A DNA stretch of 64,000 bases from Jaltomata sinuosa (GCA_003996215.1 QJPP01007220.1:744001-808000); one strand, 5' to 3'; shown: positions 11,453 to 23,540, numbered from the stretch's first letter. A program made the numbers and translations. The notes: generated by a model from the letters alone, not told the origin.

Positions 11453-12883
11453 TCAAATTTCTCTAGTAATATGAGCAATGAAAGAATCAAACTCATTTTT
11501 TGTGACACCACCTTCCCCCACAGCTTTCTTCACACCAAAACTCAACTCTTCTGCTCTTTTCCTCATTTCTTCACCTTCTTGTGATGCCATTAAAATCCTC
11601 ACAACCTTCTCGATCCTACCTGACTCCACCAACTCGTCTCTTCGAGCCCAATCCTTAATAACAAGCCCGACTTTTAGTATTTTCGTTATTAGCACCGTGT
11701 TCCTAGGCTGATCCGAATGCATTGGCCACGCGGCTAAGGGAACTCCCATTGAAATGCTCTCCATGCATGAATTCCACCCGCAGTGACTCAGAAACCCTCC
11801 GGTTGAACTATGGGCCAATATTTCTAATTGCGGGGCCCAATCTCTTACCACTATTCCTCTTTCTTTAACTCTCTCTTCGAACCCTTTTGGCAATTCGATT
11901 CTTTTCGTAAAATCTTCTGAGAAAACGTTCTCTTTATCCGCGTCTCGCAATACCCAAATGAATCTTTGTTGGCTTTGTTCCAACCCTATTGCAATCTCAT
12001 TGATTTGTTCATCAGAGAATGAAGTTGTGGTTCCAAATGACACAAATATAACTGACTTGGGAACTTTTTTGTCTAACCAAATTAATGACTTGTGTCTTTG
12101 TTGTGTGGACCCTGAGATTGCAATAGGATTAAATGGGCCTAGGGCCCACTGCTTTTTGCCTTTATTGATTTGTTCCTTTGAAAGCAAATCAAGAAAAGGA
12201 CCTTCAAATACTCTTGATGTGTTATAAATCTTCCCAGAATTAAACTTACTATACTCATGCTCGGATTGAACAAATTTATTAAATTCAGGGGTGAAGCAGC
12301 CTTCGATCGATGGGAGGTCTTTTATCATATCGGCGTCGATAGAAAAAGGCCTCCCTATACTTTCCCACACGTACAAAAACAATGTGAAAGCCGATACGCT
12401 GTGGAAAGTGTAGGCTTCTGCATTTGGAATGTCGCGATAATCTTGAACCACAGACCCCATTAACGAGTCGTGGATGATGATAACTCTTCGTGTTTTATGT
12501 GAAAGAGCACGTAAAATCTTTGCAACAGGGTTGCGAAGGTTGGTGGAAATTTTAGAGGAAGGTTGAAGGTGTGAAGGGAATTTGGTTGGTGAATTCGGGT
12601 TGTTATTAGGTGTAGGAGTGTTAAAAACCGGGGTTGAAAACTCGTGAAATTGAATATTGTTTGTTGATTTAAAACCATGAGCTCGAAAATTGACCTGACG
12701 ACTATGGGTTGTGGTGGTAATGTAATGGAGTGGTATACTATACGATGAAATTAGACGAGAAAAATGAAGAAGTTGGTTCAAGTGGCCTTGTGCTGGGAAT
12801 GGAACTACCACAACTACTACTTCTTGTGGCAATTGATGACCATTTTGGCTATGGTTTTGGTTATGGTTGCAACTAGGGGCCAT
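11453..12883 (-). CDS. UGT-A: zeatin O-glucosyltransferase-like UGT
   Basis: An intact single-exon family-1 glycosyltransferase of 476 residues, a normal length. The N-terminal acceptor domain has PFPAQGHLNQLLH with the presumed catalytic His34 and its partner Asp139 (HDSLMG). The C-terminal sugar-donor domain has a complete 44-residue PSPG box at 349-392, opening WAPQLEILAHSSTGGF and ending in the donor-contacting Asp-Gln (HSDQ). The N-terminus starts with a His/Gln/Asn-rich leader of about 20 residues not seen in UGT-C to F. No signal peptide or membrane segment is apparent, so it is probably cytosolic. By family it moves a sugar from a UDP-sugar to a hydroxyl group, with the zeatin side chain as the best-known acceptor of related proteins; the true substrate is unproven. 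It is diverged from C-F. Confidence 0.93.
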   Translation of the reverse strand: MAPSCNHNQNHSQNGHQLPQEVVVVVVPFPAQGHLNQLLHFSRLISSYSIPLHYITTTTHSRQVNFRAHGFKSTNNIQFHEFSTPVFNTPTPNNNPNSPTKFPSHLQPSSKISTNLRNPVAKILRALSHKTRRVIIIHDSLMGSVVQDYRDIPNAEAYTFHSVSAFTLFLYVWESIGRPFSIDADMIKDLPSIEGCFTPEFNKFVQSEHEYSKFNSGKIYNTSRVFEGPFLDLLSKEQINKGKKQWALGPFNPIAISGSTQQRHKSLIWLDKKVPKSVIFVSFGTTTSFSDEQINEIAIGLEQSQQRFIWVLRDADKENVFSEDFTKRIELPKGFEERVKERGIVVRDWAPQLEILAHSSTGGFLSHCGWNSCMESISMGVPLAAWPMHSDQPRNTVLITKILKVGLVIKDWARRDELVESGRIEKVVRILMASQEGEEMRKRAEELSFGVKKAVGEGGVTKNEFDSFIAHITREI

Positions 12884-12936
12884 TGAATTGGAAAAGTATA
12901 TGGCATTGAGGTTTTTTTTTTGGACTAGGGAAGCTA

Positions 12937-12948
12937 CATATTTATAGG
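12937..12948 (-). promoter_or_regulatory. TATA box of UGT-A
   Basis: On the minus strand this reads CCTATAAATATG, about 55-65 nt before the UGT-A ATG, as expected for a short plant 5' UTR. Confidence 0.6.
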
Positions 12949-13020
12949 ATGATAAATGGCAAATGAATTTGGATTTGTGGTTTAGTTTTTTTGGGTTGGG
13001 GTGGGGTGTGGGAGGTGGGG

Positions 13021-13580
13021 GGTAAGGTCATTTTCCATGTGTGTGATACATGTTTCATTTAATAAGTCAACAAAGTTTTTGGAATCTTAATGTATATGTT
13101 GATCGACTTGACTTATAATTTATGATTTATCTGACACATGAATCAATAGCTCACATGATATTGATTAATTCAATTTTTTTCGGAGGAAGAACCATCAATG
13201 TAGCTTGCTACTTGGACTTTTGCGCGTCAGTAATTAAGTGTTAGGGGAGGAGGTAAGGTCATTTTCCATGTGTGATACGTGTTTTCTTCTAATAACTCAC
13301 AAAGTTTTTTAAATCGTAATATATATATTAATTAACTCTGCCTATAATTTATGATTTATCTGATACGTAGATTAATAGCTCAGATGATATTAATTCAATT
13401 TTTTGCGAAGGAAGGACCATCAATGTAGCTTGCTACTTGGACTTTCGCGCGTCGTAACTATAGTGTTGGAGGAGGGGGAGATAAGGAGGGAATTAATGGC
13501 CATTTTTTTTATGCGTGTAAGACATGTTCCTCTCTACTTCTTGGCATTGCAATGCCTATTATGTTCGCCTATAACTTATG
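13021..13580. repeat. 231-bp tandem repeat upstream of UGT-A
   Basis: Two good copies (about 13026-13256 and 13257-13481) plus a decayed third. Landmarks repeat in order: GGTCATTTTCCATGTGTG, TTATAATTTATGATTTATCT, ACCATCAATGTAGCTTGCTA, CTTGGACTTT(T/C)GCGCGTC. It lies 140-700 bp from the UGT-A ATG, so any regulatory site in it would be multiplied. Confidence 0.85.
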
Positions 13581-13581
13581 A

Positions 13582-14458
13582 TTTAAACGGAAAAACATGA
13601 TCAATAAAAATATATATAGTTGATTCTAATTTGTTTGATGCATTCGCAATCATTTTAGGTGAGTAGTTGAATATATATATATATATATATCATCTATTTA
13701 AGGTTAGTATTTATTATATGCAATACATGTAACTTGCCGATCTCGTAAAATCACCTTTAGAAAATTAGTTAAATGGTCCAACACCTTGCAATAATATTCA
13801 ATGCGTCTTGAAAGATGGACCACTACAGTAGTTAAAGGTAACAAAATTAGCCTATAAAAATATAACAGGTTTATTTCGTTCAAGAGTAAATTATTGTCCC
13901 GCTCACTTATTAGCTAGCTCAGTCTATTTTAGTTGAATAAAAATTGGACCGATATGTAGCATAAATTGACTCATGAAAAATCTTATTAAAATATTTTCAA
14001 AAACATATTTTTTATTTGATATGTAATAAGTAGCCATAATAAGAAAAAACAATAATTTTGTTAGGTACTAAAAGTTTATAAAAAAACAAATGAAATAATT
14101 AAGACTTAGACAAAATTAGAGGGGTTGAATATGATTTGTTAACTCAACACATTTAGATTCGACCTCTAATAATAACTAATACTCACAATGTTTATTCTAA
14201 AAAAAATTAAAAATTTATTTAACTTGCGCATATTCGCATTAACGTATGCTACATGGGGAAATCATGAATTTACAGTTTAGTAGTTGTATTTTGCTTGCAT
14301 TTCTTTCTTTTTTAGTTTCCCGGCCATTCGATATACGGTATTCGTATTGAGGTTTGACTAAATTTGCATTCACATCGAAAAATTTCATATTATGGGGTAA
14401 AACACTCTCTAACAAAGGCAACTCGAACCAGAGACCTCTGATTAAGGATAAAGAAGTA
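13582..14458. other. Gene-free interval with (AT)n microsatellite
   Basis: Contains a dinucleotide AT run around 13669-13690. Near 14425 there is a tRNA-promoter-like phrase (TCGAACCAGAGACCTCTGAT) resembling dispersed SINE debris. No supported gene. Confidence 0.4.
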
Positions 14459-14698
14459 CTCCTTTCGTCCTATTTTATGTGTTACTACTTGACTCGACTA
14501 GATGTTTAAGAAAAAAAAGAAAACTTTTAAAACTTGTGGTCTAAAACAATCTTTAGATATTTGTGTGGCTGTAAATCATTTCATTAAGGGTAAAAGGGTA
14601 ATTTTAAAATTATTTTTTTTCTAATTATAGTAAGGTGACATTTTTTTTGAAATGAACCGAAAATAAAAAAAAAGTCACATAAAATAAAACGGAGGAAG
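14459..14698. mobile_element. Stowaway-like MITE
   Basis: 240 bp. The ends CTCCTTTCGTCCTATTTTAT and ATAAAATAAAACGGAGGAAG are inverted counterparts. TA duplications sit at 14457-14458 and 14699-14700. It interrupts SINE-like debris. Confidence 0.85.
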
Positions 14699-14699
14699 T

Positions 14700-16102
14700 A
14701 CTTACCACTCGACTACGACCCTGATCGATTGGTTGCATTTCAATTCAAAAGATCTTTCCATTTTTAATAATTTAAATTCTAACCTTTCTAGTGAGATCAA
14801 CGATATATACTTCCTCTCGAATATTCGAAGATTTCAACTAAATTGAATAATTAAACGAGAAGATTTCTATATTAGTACACTATGCTAAGAATGGAAATAA
14901 AAATGACTGTGTCAATAACGGTGTAGTTAATTAATTATGTGATTAGACAGAATCAAGGGGTGTGATAGAGCAGTTGAAATCCGTCCACCTTTAATCAGAA
15001 ATTTCGAGATCAAACATTGTGAATGAAAGAAAGCATCGATCGTAAACTGCTAAACGTTATAATACGCGAATTTAAATTTAATCTGGATCAAAAATAAAAA
15101 AAAAAAGACGTGATTAGACAGCCGGTCTTAATGTCACGTGGTTCATCGGAATTTTTGGTGTTGGCCACGTGAAGTAGGCATGGTTTGTTGCCCAAATCAT
15201 GGGGCCAAGAATCTTATGATACACAATTAACATATTAAAAGCCTCATTTTCTCTTTCTTTTTTTGTTTTGAAAAAATATCAATGTGGATATTAATTTGTA
15301 ATAGAGTGAGGCAAACCTTATCAAAACAATTTGGGAATGGTCAGCCTTCAAGTTTGAAAGCATCGAGCAACAATGGAGAATTCACATGTAAGCTAAGAGT
15401 AACCGACTAACTAACTAATTAAGTATAAATACATGTGCTGACTAGCTAATCTCAAGGAGGTGTATGTGACGCCTATCACGGAGGGCAAGTCTATAAAGAA
15501 GTGCACATTACGCTCTAGGCAAATCCTACATTAAAATGAGAGATAGAATGAGTTTAAAATCAATTTTTAAGATGCATTTTGGTTAAAGTTCAACAGATAA
15601 ATTCGTGCGGGTCTAGGCCCAAAGTTAGCGGACAATAAATACTTTCATGTTTTAGCATGCACTGCCCCTATTTTAGGGTGATATTTATTTTTTATTCTCA
15701 AATATGATGATTTTTAATTTTTGCCTCTACTACTCATGTTGTAATAAAAATGTCTAGATCAAAGTATCTATATATGACCTAATATGCAAGACATAAATTT
15801 TAAAAAAATTTATCTCGCTCGATATATATTTTATAGGAATTAAGTTACGCGGCATAAAATTGTGCGTTCTTAATTAGTATTTCTCATTGTTTAAGTTCTC
15901 AACGAGATAATTACATACGATTAACATGAAGGCAAAGTAGATAGAAATTTTAAGTTCAAATCTTACAGTCACTCAAATATATCACACAACTTTTGATGAA
16001 ATAATGACAAACAACAAATTCACTTCTTTGAGGGAAAGAAGCATTTGACAATAGAGAAGTTCAAATACAAGTGAGCCACCAGTTCAGGTACAAGATATTA
16101 TC
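14700..16102. other. Gene-free interval with two G-boxes
   Basis: No supported gene. CACGTG occurs at 15135-15140 and 15165-15170, more than 2 kb from the nearest gene start, so it is not linked to a gene with any confidence. Confidence 0.35.
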
Positions 16103-16320
16103 ATTTTTATCTGGACAATTAGATGTTCAATTTGTAATCGCAATGACCCAATTGCAAGAGTGGAGCTCTACCAACTGAGCTTATATCTCCCTCGCGCTAA
16201 GTAGAGCATACATGAAGTAGTCAGATACTTCTTCTATTCTTTTCCCTGACACATGCAGTTGGGCTATTCTGAACTTGAACCAGAGACCTCGTCCGTGAAG
16301 TAAATCATCGCACCTACAAT
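16103..16320 (-). other. Plastid DNA insert (trnI-trnA spacer, NUPT)
   Basis: On the minus strand, 16153-16191 reads like the 5' exon of plastid trnA-UGC (GATATAAGCTCAGTTGGTAG then AGCTCCACTCTTGCA), followed by the start of its intron. 16261-16300 resembles the end of plastid trnI-GAU (CGAGGTCTCTGGTTCAAGTT on the minus strand). The order matches the plastid rRNA operon spacer. It is diverged (for example an extra A in the trnA D-stem region), so it is an old nuclear copy and not a working tRNA. Confidence 0.8.
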
Positions 16321-17216
16321 TATATATGTTGAGGCTTTGACAGATCCGAATATCCAAAAAATACGATGAAATAATAAAATTTATTCGTACTCAATATTTA
16401 CTGTTTCTCCCATCTACTGTTGCGTGACGAAACCGTTCAGTTGTGTTAACTCTTAACACCATGAGTACTCTATCTTAAACTAAATGAAATTAAATTCCTA
16501 GTCAATAGATTGATTTATTTTTTTAAGAAATGAAAGGATATCTCAAAAATAAGTGTTCCTCGTTAATTAAGAAGATTTTTTCCCCACTTTATAGTGAGTC
16601 ATTTTTAGTTTTATAATTTTAGTTTTAATTTTTATATTTGTTTGCAAAAAATTATAAAGTGATAGAATAAATAAATTACAATCACAAAAAAAAAATGAAG
16701 AAACATAATTTTGATTGATAAACAATGTGAGTACAGTTCTGTTTGTTCTCTTAATTCTTCTCGCTTGATTATTTCCGTAATTGGAGGGCAGTTAGTAGCA
16801 TATTTATCGAACATAGATTGATTTTGGACCCTGCACCTTACGATGTATTAATGTCAGGCGATAATTTTGACTAAGACAATATTTGATGTCTTGATCTCTT
16901 TATGAATATCTCATGAGTTTATGAAATTCCGAGCAGGGAATATGTTACCCTTTAAATAAGTTAGGGTTTAAGATAAAGTAGTCTCCAAGCTAAGGTTTAG
17001 AGTAGATTAGCCTTCAAGAAACCTGACATAATTTGACTCATAAAATCCAACAAAATTTTAATGTCTACAACATTTATCTTAAATTATTTTTTTAATATGC
17101 ATAAATTATTATTTTGAAATTCAATAATTTTAAAAATTAAAATTTATAAATTTTAAATTCTAATTCCGTCTCCAAATAAACCTCCTCCAGAAACAAACAT
17201 GGACAAATTTTCGAAT
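16321..17216. other. Gene-free AT-rich interval
   Basis: No supported gene. Poly-A/T tracts and short, domain-free reading frames only. Confidence 0.4.
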
Positions 17217-18052
17217 GCCGACATCCCACAATGCAATACACGAGTACACAACTCATCCTTATTTTTCACGCAGTATAACGACAATCCATTTAAACACTTT
17301 CAACATCACCAAAAAAAAAATAAAAAAAATCATACAAATATATTTATTTTGGGGAAAACTCCAAATACTCTCACTATAAAAATTAAAAAATAAATAAATT
17401 GGTCTTTGCAGCGTAAATGCCTTTTGTTGGTTCATGACCTCGTCATCATAAAGCCATATCAAAATTGACTTGATTTCATGACGTAGAATCTATATGCTAG
17501 CTGACACTACTAAAAATAATCACTATTTCTCATCAAAATTTCTCACTAAAAATCAGAAAACTTTTCAATGTTTCAGTGAGAATTTATTTCTATCATGTAT
17601 TTTTTCTAGAGAGATGGTTCGATAGAAAATGAGTAAAAAAATCATGTCTTATAGCACAAATTTCTCATTGATTCACATTGATCAGAAAAACCTCTACTTA
17701 TAATAATTTGAATCACCATTTGACAAGCGATGAACAGAAATTTAACAACAGATTAATAATGACAAATTATCAAAAATATTTCAATACCTATGAGCTATTA
17801 AGCGACAAATTAATAACGAAATCCGTAATTAATATGTTGACAGCCTTCTTTACTTGTATTTATTCTTTTTTGATGTTTTTTGATTATTAATAAAAAAGTT
17901 CATTCAGAATAAAATCTAAGCTGTGTCCAATATTTGCGAAAAAATAATAATATGTCGACAGCCCACAAACGATGCACGGAATGCGGCTATCTAAATCCTT
18001 ATTTTTTTTACGCAGTAATATGATAATCTAATGTGAGGGAACCCTTTCAACA
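17217..18052. repeat. Direct repeat pair around CACTA-like end
   Basis: About 95 bp at 17217-17310 (CGACATCCCACAATGCAATA..., TTCACGCAGTATAACGACAA) recurs in diverged form at 17951-18052 (CGACAGCCCACAAACGATGC..., CGCAGTAATATGATAATC). Between them, CACTACTAAAAATAATCACT at 17505 resembles a CACTA-superfamily terminus. No opposite end was found. Confidence 0.35.
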
Positions 18053-18452
18053 TCATATATTAATATATCTGCGCATTTGTTCTAGTAATTTGTTCAATTC
18101 GTTCAAATTTTAATCGATTGAATTATAACTCGTTATTAAAACTTAATTCAACAGGTTAAACTCACAATAAACACATTAAACTATTTGGGCTAAAATAGTG
18201 TAACCCAATGAGTCAAAATGCAAACATATATAAATAAACTAGACATTTTGGGTCATATTTTGTAAATCCAAAATTATGTAAATTATGAAGAAAATAAAGA
18301 AGGAGACAAATTTGGGTCATGTTGCACACGGGTTGGATCATGGTACTCGTTGTTTGACCCAAATAAATAATTTGGATGAGTCGGTCATGATCTATTTATT
18401 GATTTGACCTGCTTTGATCCAATTCGACTATTTACTTGCACGTCGTGCATGT

Positions 18453-20884
18453 TTATCTAGTGATGTGAGAAATGAAAGACTCCAATTCCTTCCTCGTCTC
18501 ACCGCCTTCCACCACCGATCTCCGAATAGCCGCCCCTAATTCTGCCGCTCTCCGGCGAATTTCATTTCCTTCAATATTATTCAACATCAATGTGACCACC
18601 ACTCTTTCAATAATATTTGATTTTACAACTTCATTTCTACTAGTTTCCCAATCATTATTCACAATATTTATACCAACTCTCAAAAACTTGGTTATTAAAA
18701 TGCTATTTCTTGGTTGATCAGAATGCATGGGCCATGCAATAATAGGTACTCCCATCGATAAACTTTCCACGCATGAATTCCATCCACAGTGACTCATAAA
18801 CGCACCGATTGATAAATGTCCTAAAATCTCCAATTGTGGTGCCCAATCTCTTACTATAATTCCTTTATTTTTCATTATTATCCTCTCTTCATACCCTTTT
18901 GGAAGTTCAATATTTCTCACTTCTCCAGAGAAAATATTTCCTTTATCAGCATCTCTTAATGCCCAAATAAACTTTATCCCACTTTTCTCTACACCTATAC
19001 AAATCTCTTTGATTTGTTCATCTTTTAGTGAAGCTGTTGTACCAAATGAAATAAAAATGACTGATTTTGGTGATTGTTTATCAAGCCATGACAAACATTT
19101 GTGACGTTGACGATGACCGATTGATAAATTGTTGTTGTTGCTAGTACTCATGATGTTCATGACTGGATTAAATGGACCTATAGCCCATTGTGTTTTGGTT
19201 CTTTTGATTGGTTCTTTTTCAAGTAAATTCATGAATTTTCCTTCTATAACTCTGCTTGTGTTGTAAATATTTCCAGAGTCAGATTTTGAGTATTTCCTTT
19301 GAGAAGCCATGAAATCCATGAATTCTGAGGTGAAACAACCTTCAAGATTACAAAAATTAAAATAAAAACATAAGATATGGTAAATAAATAAATGGATTTA
19401 AGTTATATACTCGCAATGAGTTGTGTTTACACAATCAGCACAGTGCAACCTGTTATAGTAGTTATTAACCAATCAATGCTACTATTAAATATATGATCTA
19501 CCTTCCTTTTTAGTCTGTTTAAAAAAAATGACTTTTTCCTTTTTTTAGGAATTCTTTAATTCCAACTTTCTACATGACATGCATATAAGACCACAAGATT
19601 AAAAGACATTTTGATACATTTGACATATCTTAATTTTAAGACCATAAATTCAAAAGGCTTCTTTATTTTCTTAAACTCCGTGCCAAGTCAAAACATGTCA
19701 ATCAATTTAAAAGGGAGGGAGAATATATTTACCTGTGTTGAATTGTGAGATCATCTCATGTTAAATTTAAGCGGTTAGAGAGTACATTTTTATATAATTA
19801 TATTTTCAACACACCCTTTCACTTGCGAGCTTGATTCTTTTTTGTTGGCTTAATTATAAGCAGTACGATGAAAATACTTTTCTGATAATGGATGATGGTA
19901 AGACTCGAACCCAGGATCTCTGCTTTCTCTAATAGCATAAGATGAAATAGCTACACAAATCACAATTCAACAACCTGCAATTCCCTTATAAGCAATATTC
20001 TAATTGTCTAAATATGTCCTCTGTCTCAATTTATATGACTCAGTTTCCTTTTTAGTCAGTCTAAAAAAGAATGACACATTTTTATATTTAGTAACAATTT
20101 ATCATTAAAATGATTTATAGCCACACAAATATCTATAACTTATTTTAGATCACATATTTCAAAAGTCTTTCTTTCCTAAACTCCGTGTCAAGTCAAACTA
20201 ACTCATATAAATTGGGAGAGGGACGGGGAAGAGGGGGGGGGGGGGGGGTTGTATTTACTTTAGGAGATGCAAATTCATGAAATTTATGCCCAAGATCCAT
20301 TATAGTGTTTGACAAAAAAGGAAAAAAAAACACCAACCTTCAAGAGATGGTAGGTTGTGTAGTATTTCAGCTTCAATAGGGAAAGGTTTCCCCATAGATT
20401 CCCAAAGGAACAAGAAGATAGTAAAAGCAGACACACTATGAAAGTTGTAGGACTCAGCATTTGGTAATGAAGTGAAATCTTGAACAGCATAAGCCATTAA
20501 AGAATCATGAACAACAACCACTCGACGTGCAATCAACGATAAAGATCGTAGAAGTGAAGCCACGGGGACTCGAAGATGATACGATGATTCGAATGAAGGT
20601 TGAAGGTGTGAAGGAAATTTGATATTGGAATTAGGGTTTGGTGGTGGTGATGGAAATGAAGGTGTTGAAAATTCATGGAAATGAATAATATTATTGGAAT
20701 TATTAGGGTTTAATAAACCATGAGCTCTAATTTTGGCTTGTCTACTATGGATTTTTGTACTAACATAATGGACTTGAATATTTTTGTAAGAAGAAATGAG
20801 TGAAGAGAAATGAAGGAGTTGATTGAGATGACCTTGTGCTGGAAATGGCACAATAACAACAACTACTTCATATTTGGTTGCCAT
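18453..20884 (-). CDS. UGT-B: zeatin O-glucosyltransferase-like UGT, with intron
   Basis: Two exons, 20338-20884 and 18453-19339, join in phase to 1434 nt, 477 residues. Exon 1 holds PFPAQGHLNQLLHFSSL with catalytic His19 and Asp127 (HDSLMA). Exon 2 carries the donor domain, with a full PSPG box at 348-391 (WAPQLEILGHLSIGAF to HSDQ). The intron splits Gly183 (SLE-G-CF), a position where UGT-A, C, D, E and F are continuous. Both junctions sit in a 12-bp direct repeat (see the intron entry). The joined protein aligns end to end with UGT-A, which supports the splice call. Role and acceptor are as for the family (UDP-sugar to hydroxyl), and the substrate is unknown. The C-terminal half has small insertions (IVNNDWETS) not seen in the other copies. 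Confidence 0.88.
19340..20337 (-). other. UGT-B intron, TE-filled, 12-bp repeats at both ends
   Basis: 998 bp with GT/AG ends. TCTTGAAGGTTG is present at the donor (20334-20345) and again at the acceptor (19336-19347), with the splice points at the same place inside each copy (AAG/GTTG). The interior holds a Stowaway-like segment (about 19495-19735), an element with GTTGAATTGTGA inverted ends (about 19737-19975), another Stowaway-like segment (about 20015-20225) and a G homopolymer near 20231-20249. Confidence 0.8.
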
Positions 20885-20913
20885 ATTGAAGAAAATATAT
20901 TCATGTTTGTATG

Positions 20914-20926
20914 TGTATATATATAG
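20914..20926 (-). promoter_or_regulatory. TATA box of UGT-B
   Basis: On the minus strand CTATATATATACAC lies about 30-40 nt before the ATG at 20884, implying a very short 5' UTR. Confidence 0.5.
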
Positions 20927-20939
20927 TATTTGACCTAGA

Positions 20940-21457
20940 GAGAGTACTTTCGAGGGTCTATCAGAAACAGTCTCTTTCTACCCTACACAATTAGAAATAA
21001 GATCGGCATATAACCTATCCTATCCTTCGCAAGGGGCGGGACGACTTTATTTTGATGCTTTTTATGTCCTTGTTTAATTTAAAAGAGTTTCTTGGTCTTT
21101 TATTCTTTTGTCCGTTCAACAAAAATAGTACTACTTATTACTTTTGGATAAAGTAGTTAGTATAAATATCTAACTTTTAAGATAAATTGATGGAAACAAT
21201 TGCATATGAGAGGATATATAAATATTAGAAAAGAGTAATATGTGAGGATCACATTTAAAGCTTACGTATGTTATACTTTAAAAGAGAAGATTAACATGTG
21301 CATGCATGCTTTATGCTTCAAATTAATTAATTATATGGCTTCTTAAAATTAATTAAATATTCCTCATCCAATCCTACTTAATTTCAAGATTACCTTAATT
21401 TGTTTGAATAAGTTGGTGAGTTTCACTTGAAACTTTGTTAAATTAAAACACACACAT
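20940..21457. other. Upstream flank of UGT-B, no gene seen
   Basis: AT-rich. Presumably UGT-B promoter; no distinct elements recognised. Confidence 0.35.
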
Positions 21458-21460
21458 TAA

Positions 21461-21687
21461 GGGGTCGTTTGGTAATGGTACATACCAGATAAGGGAAATA
21501 ATCACGGGATAAAGTTTGAGATTAACTTTATCCCATATTTGGTATGAGGTATTAATTAATCCAAAGATTATTTTATCCCACCATTTGTACTAAAATGGTG
21601 AAATTATCATCCCATATGAAAGGTGGAATAATAAAACAATCTCATAAAATATTTCTACTTATCCTATCTGGCGTACCAAACGACCCC
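21461..21687. mobile_element. Tourist-like MITE, TAA target duplication
   Basis: 227 bp with perfect 14-bp inverted ends (GGGGTCGTTTGGTA and TACCAAACGACCCC), flanked by TAA at 21458-21460 and 21688-21690. The terminal motif and 3-bp target fit PIF/Harbinger-type Tourist elements. It looks young and complete. Confidence 0.88.
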
Positions 21688-21690
21688 TAA

Positions 21691-23540
21691 GTGTTAAGGG
21701 ATCACTCTTCAATTGAAAAGAAGAGGGTAGGGGTGGGGGGTGGGGGGTGGGGGTGTTATGGGGAGGAAAAGAAAGAATACTGATTTGTTCAAAGAATACT
21801 GATTTGTTCTATATATTCTAAACTCATTAAAAACATGAATAAGAAGAAGATAAAAGGGTAACTTTATTGTGGAAAATCTACTAGTGTTTCTCTTTTTCTT
21901 TTGATGGGAACTTCATATGTCTCAATAAGTTGCAAATGTATATATATAAACCACGTGTAATTAATGAATTTGACTAGTCAAGTGTACATGTGTTGCATTT
22001 ACAAGTCCAAGTGTACATGAAAAAAAAAAATTCTAAAAGTGATACATAGGTTGTCTTTGTTCAATGAATTGGACTTTTTCAAAGTACTACTAATCACAAA
22101 TATGGAAGGAACATGTATGTCGACCGCAGAAATTTTATGTACTTTCTTGATGCCTTTTGTTTTAGTACCAGTTAGCTATAACAGTTGCAAAATTAAGATA
22201 TGTGGTGCTTGAAAATGATCAAAATAATTGAATAGAGTTACTGTTACTATAGTCGATTTTGAGTAAGTTTAATATAAAAACAATTTTGCTTTAGGGGGTT
22301 GGGTTTGTGACTTCATTGGATTGGCTTTTAAAATTGAATTCTAAATTAGCGTGACGTTGCTGAATGCTTCTAACTGATAGAACACGAAGAGGATCAACCA
22401 TAAAGAAAGAACATCAAAAGTAACGATCATCAAGATACACATATAATAATTAGATCGTTTGATCAATTGTTTTTTGAAAATCATCTTGAGGCTCCTGCCT
22501 TACACACGAAAAATTAAATTATTTGAATCACGAATCTTATATACGGTGTATTATCAATTTTATAGGTTCAATTCCTACTACCAATAAATCCCTTCAACAA
22601 GTCTATTAAAGTTAAAAGCTATTTAATTTATCAATGGATAAACATCAATTGATAATTCATATCCCCTACACATTACATCAAATAATTAAGTTACGTGATA
22701 AATTTTTCAAACTTTAAATTCGCTTCGATTCGAACTCGAACTCGAAACTTTTAATAGGGGATAAGTACTTACAACAGCACACATAATTTTTGGTAATATG
22801 CATGAAATTGTGGCCCTTTGATGAGACATAAAAAGACTCATCATTTTACCACCATTTGCTCTTGTCCCCTCTACCTAAATGGAAAAAGAAAAAGTTGTTA
22901 TTGAGTTACTTATTTTTTAGTAAAATTATTTCTTTAACTCTTTGCCGACTTATGTAAAACAAAATTGTTTTCGAGATGTCCAATCAATTTTTGTGATATT
23001 GCACTAATATGACTTCATTCTATACGTCTTGTGGCAATACCTCATTCTTTTTAATGGACTCATTGAGATCAGTGTTTTAAAAGGCGTGTTAAAAAGAGTT
23101 TCAAAGTAGGGTGTAGGAAAAACGTACTAGGACGAGTCTCAGGATGGGGTATTAGTAAAAACACACTAGGGCAATTTGTGGAGGTAAAAATATCATGAGA
23201 TGAAAATACTATCAGTCTGGACATATATTTAAGCGTTAGATGATTTTTTGTTTTAATTTGAGACGTAAGTCTAAAAAATTAAAGATTCATGAGCCTTACG
23301 TCCAACGCCTCAGAGCTTATGTCTCATTTCGTATCAGGTAAAACATTTCGCCTAATCTTCGCATCTTTTAAAATACCGATAGAGACCACTCTCAGAAAGT
23401 ACTTCTCGCCTATTTTTATAAATAAATCTTCAGAATCTTATTTCAACTTTAATTTTTCTGTCTCGTCTTTTTCAGTTTTATATTCTGTTCTATATATGAA
23501 GAAAAAAAATCGAATTGAAGTTGACAATTAATTGACTTAT
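21691..23540. other. Gene-free interval
   Basis: No supported gene. Includes a G-rich stretch around 21726-21765. The 23289-23531 reading frame has no recognisable domain. Confidence 0.4.

Noticed and set aside
11478..12678. Reading frames on the opposite strand or other frames of UGT-A (similar shadows over UGT-C, D, E and F)
   Set aside because: They overlap a clear UGT gene, have no domains, and recur only because the UGT sequence is conserved.
15135..15170. Two G-boxes (CACGTG) 30 bp apart as a regulatory module
   Set aside because: More than 2 kb from any gene start; a pair of hexamers is weak evidence.
16139..16300. Possible nuclear tRNA genes (Ala and Ile)
   Set aside because: Incomplete, mutated and in plastid spacer order; a plastid insert.
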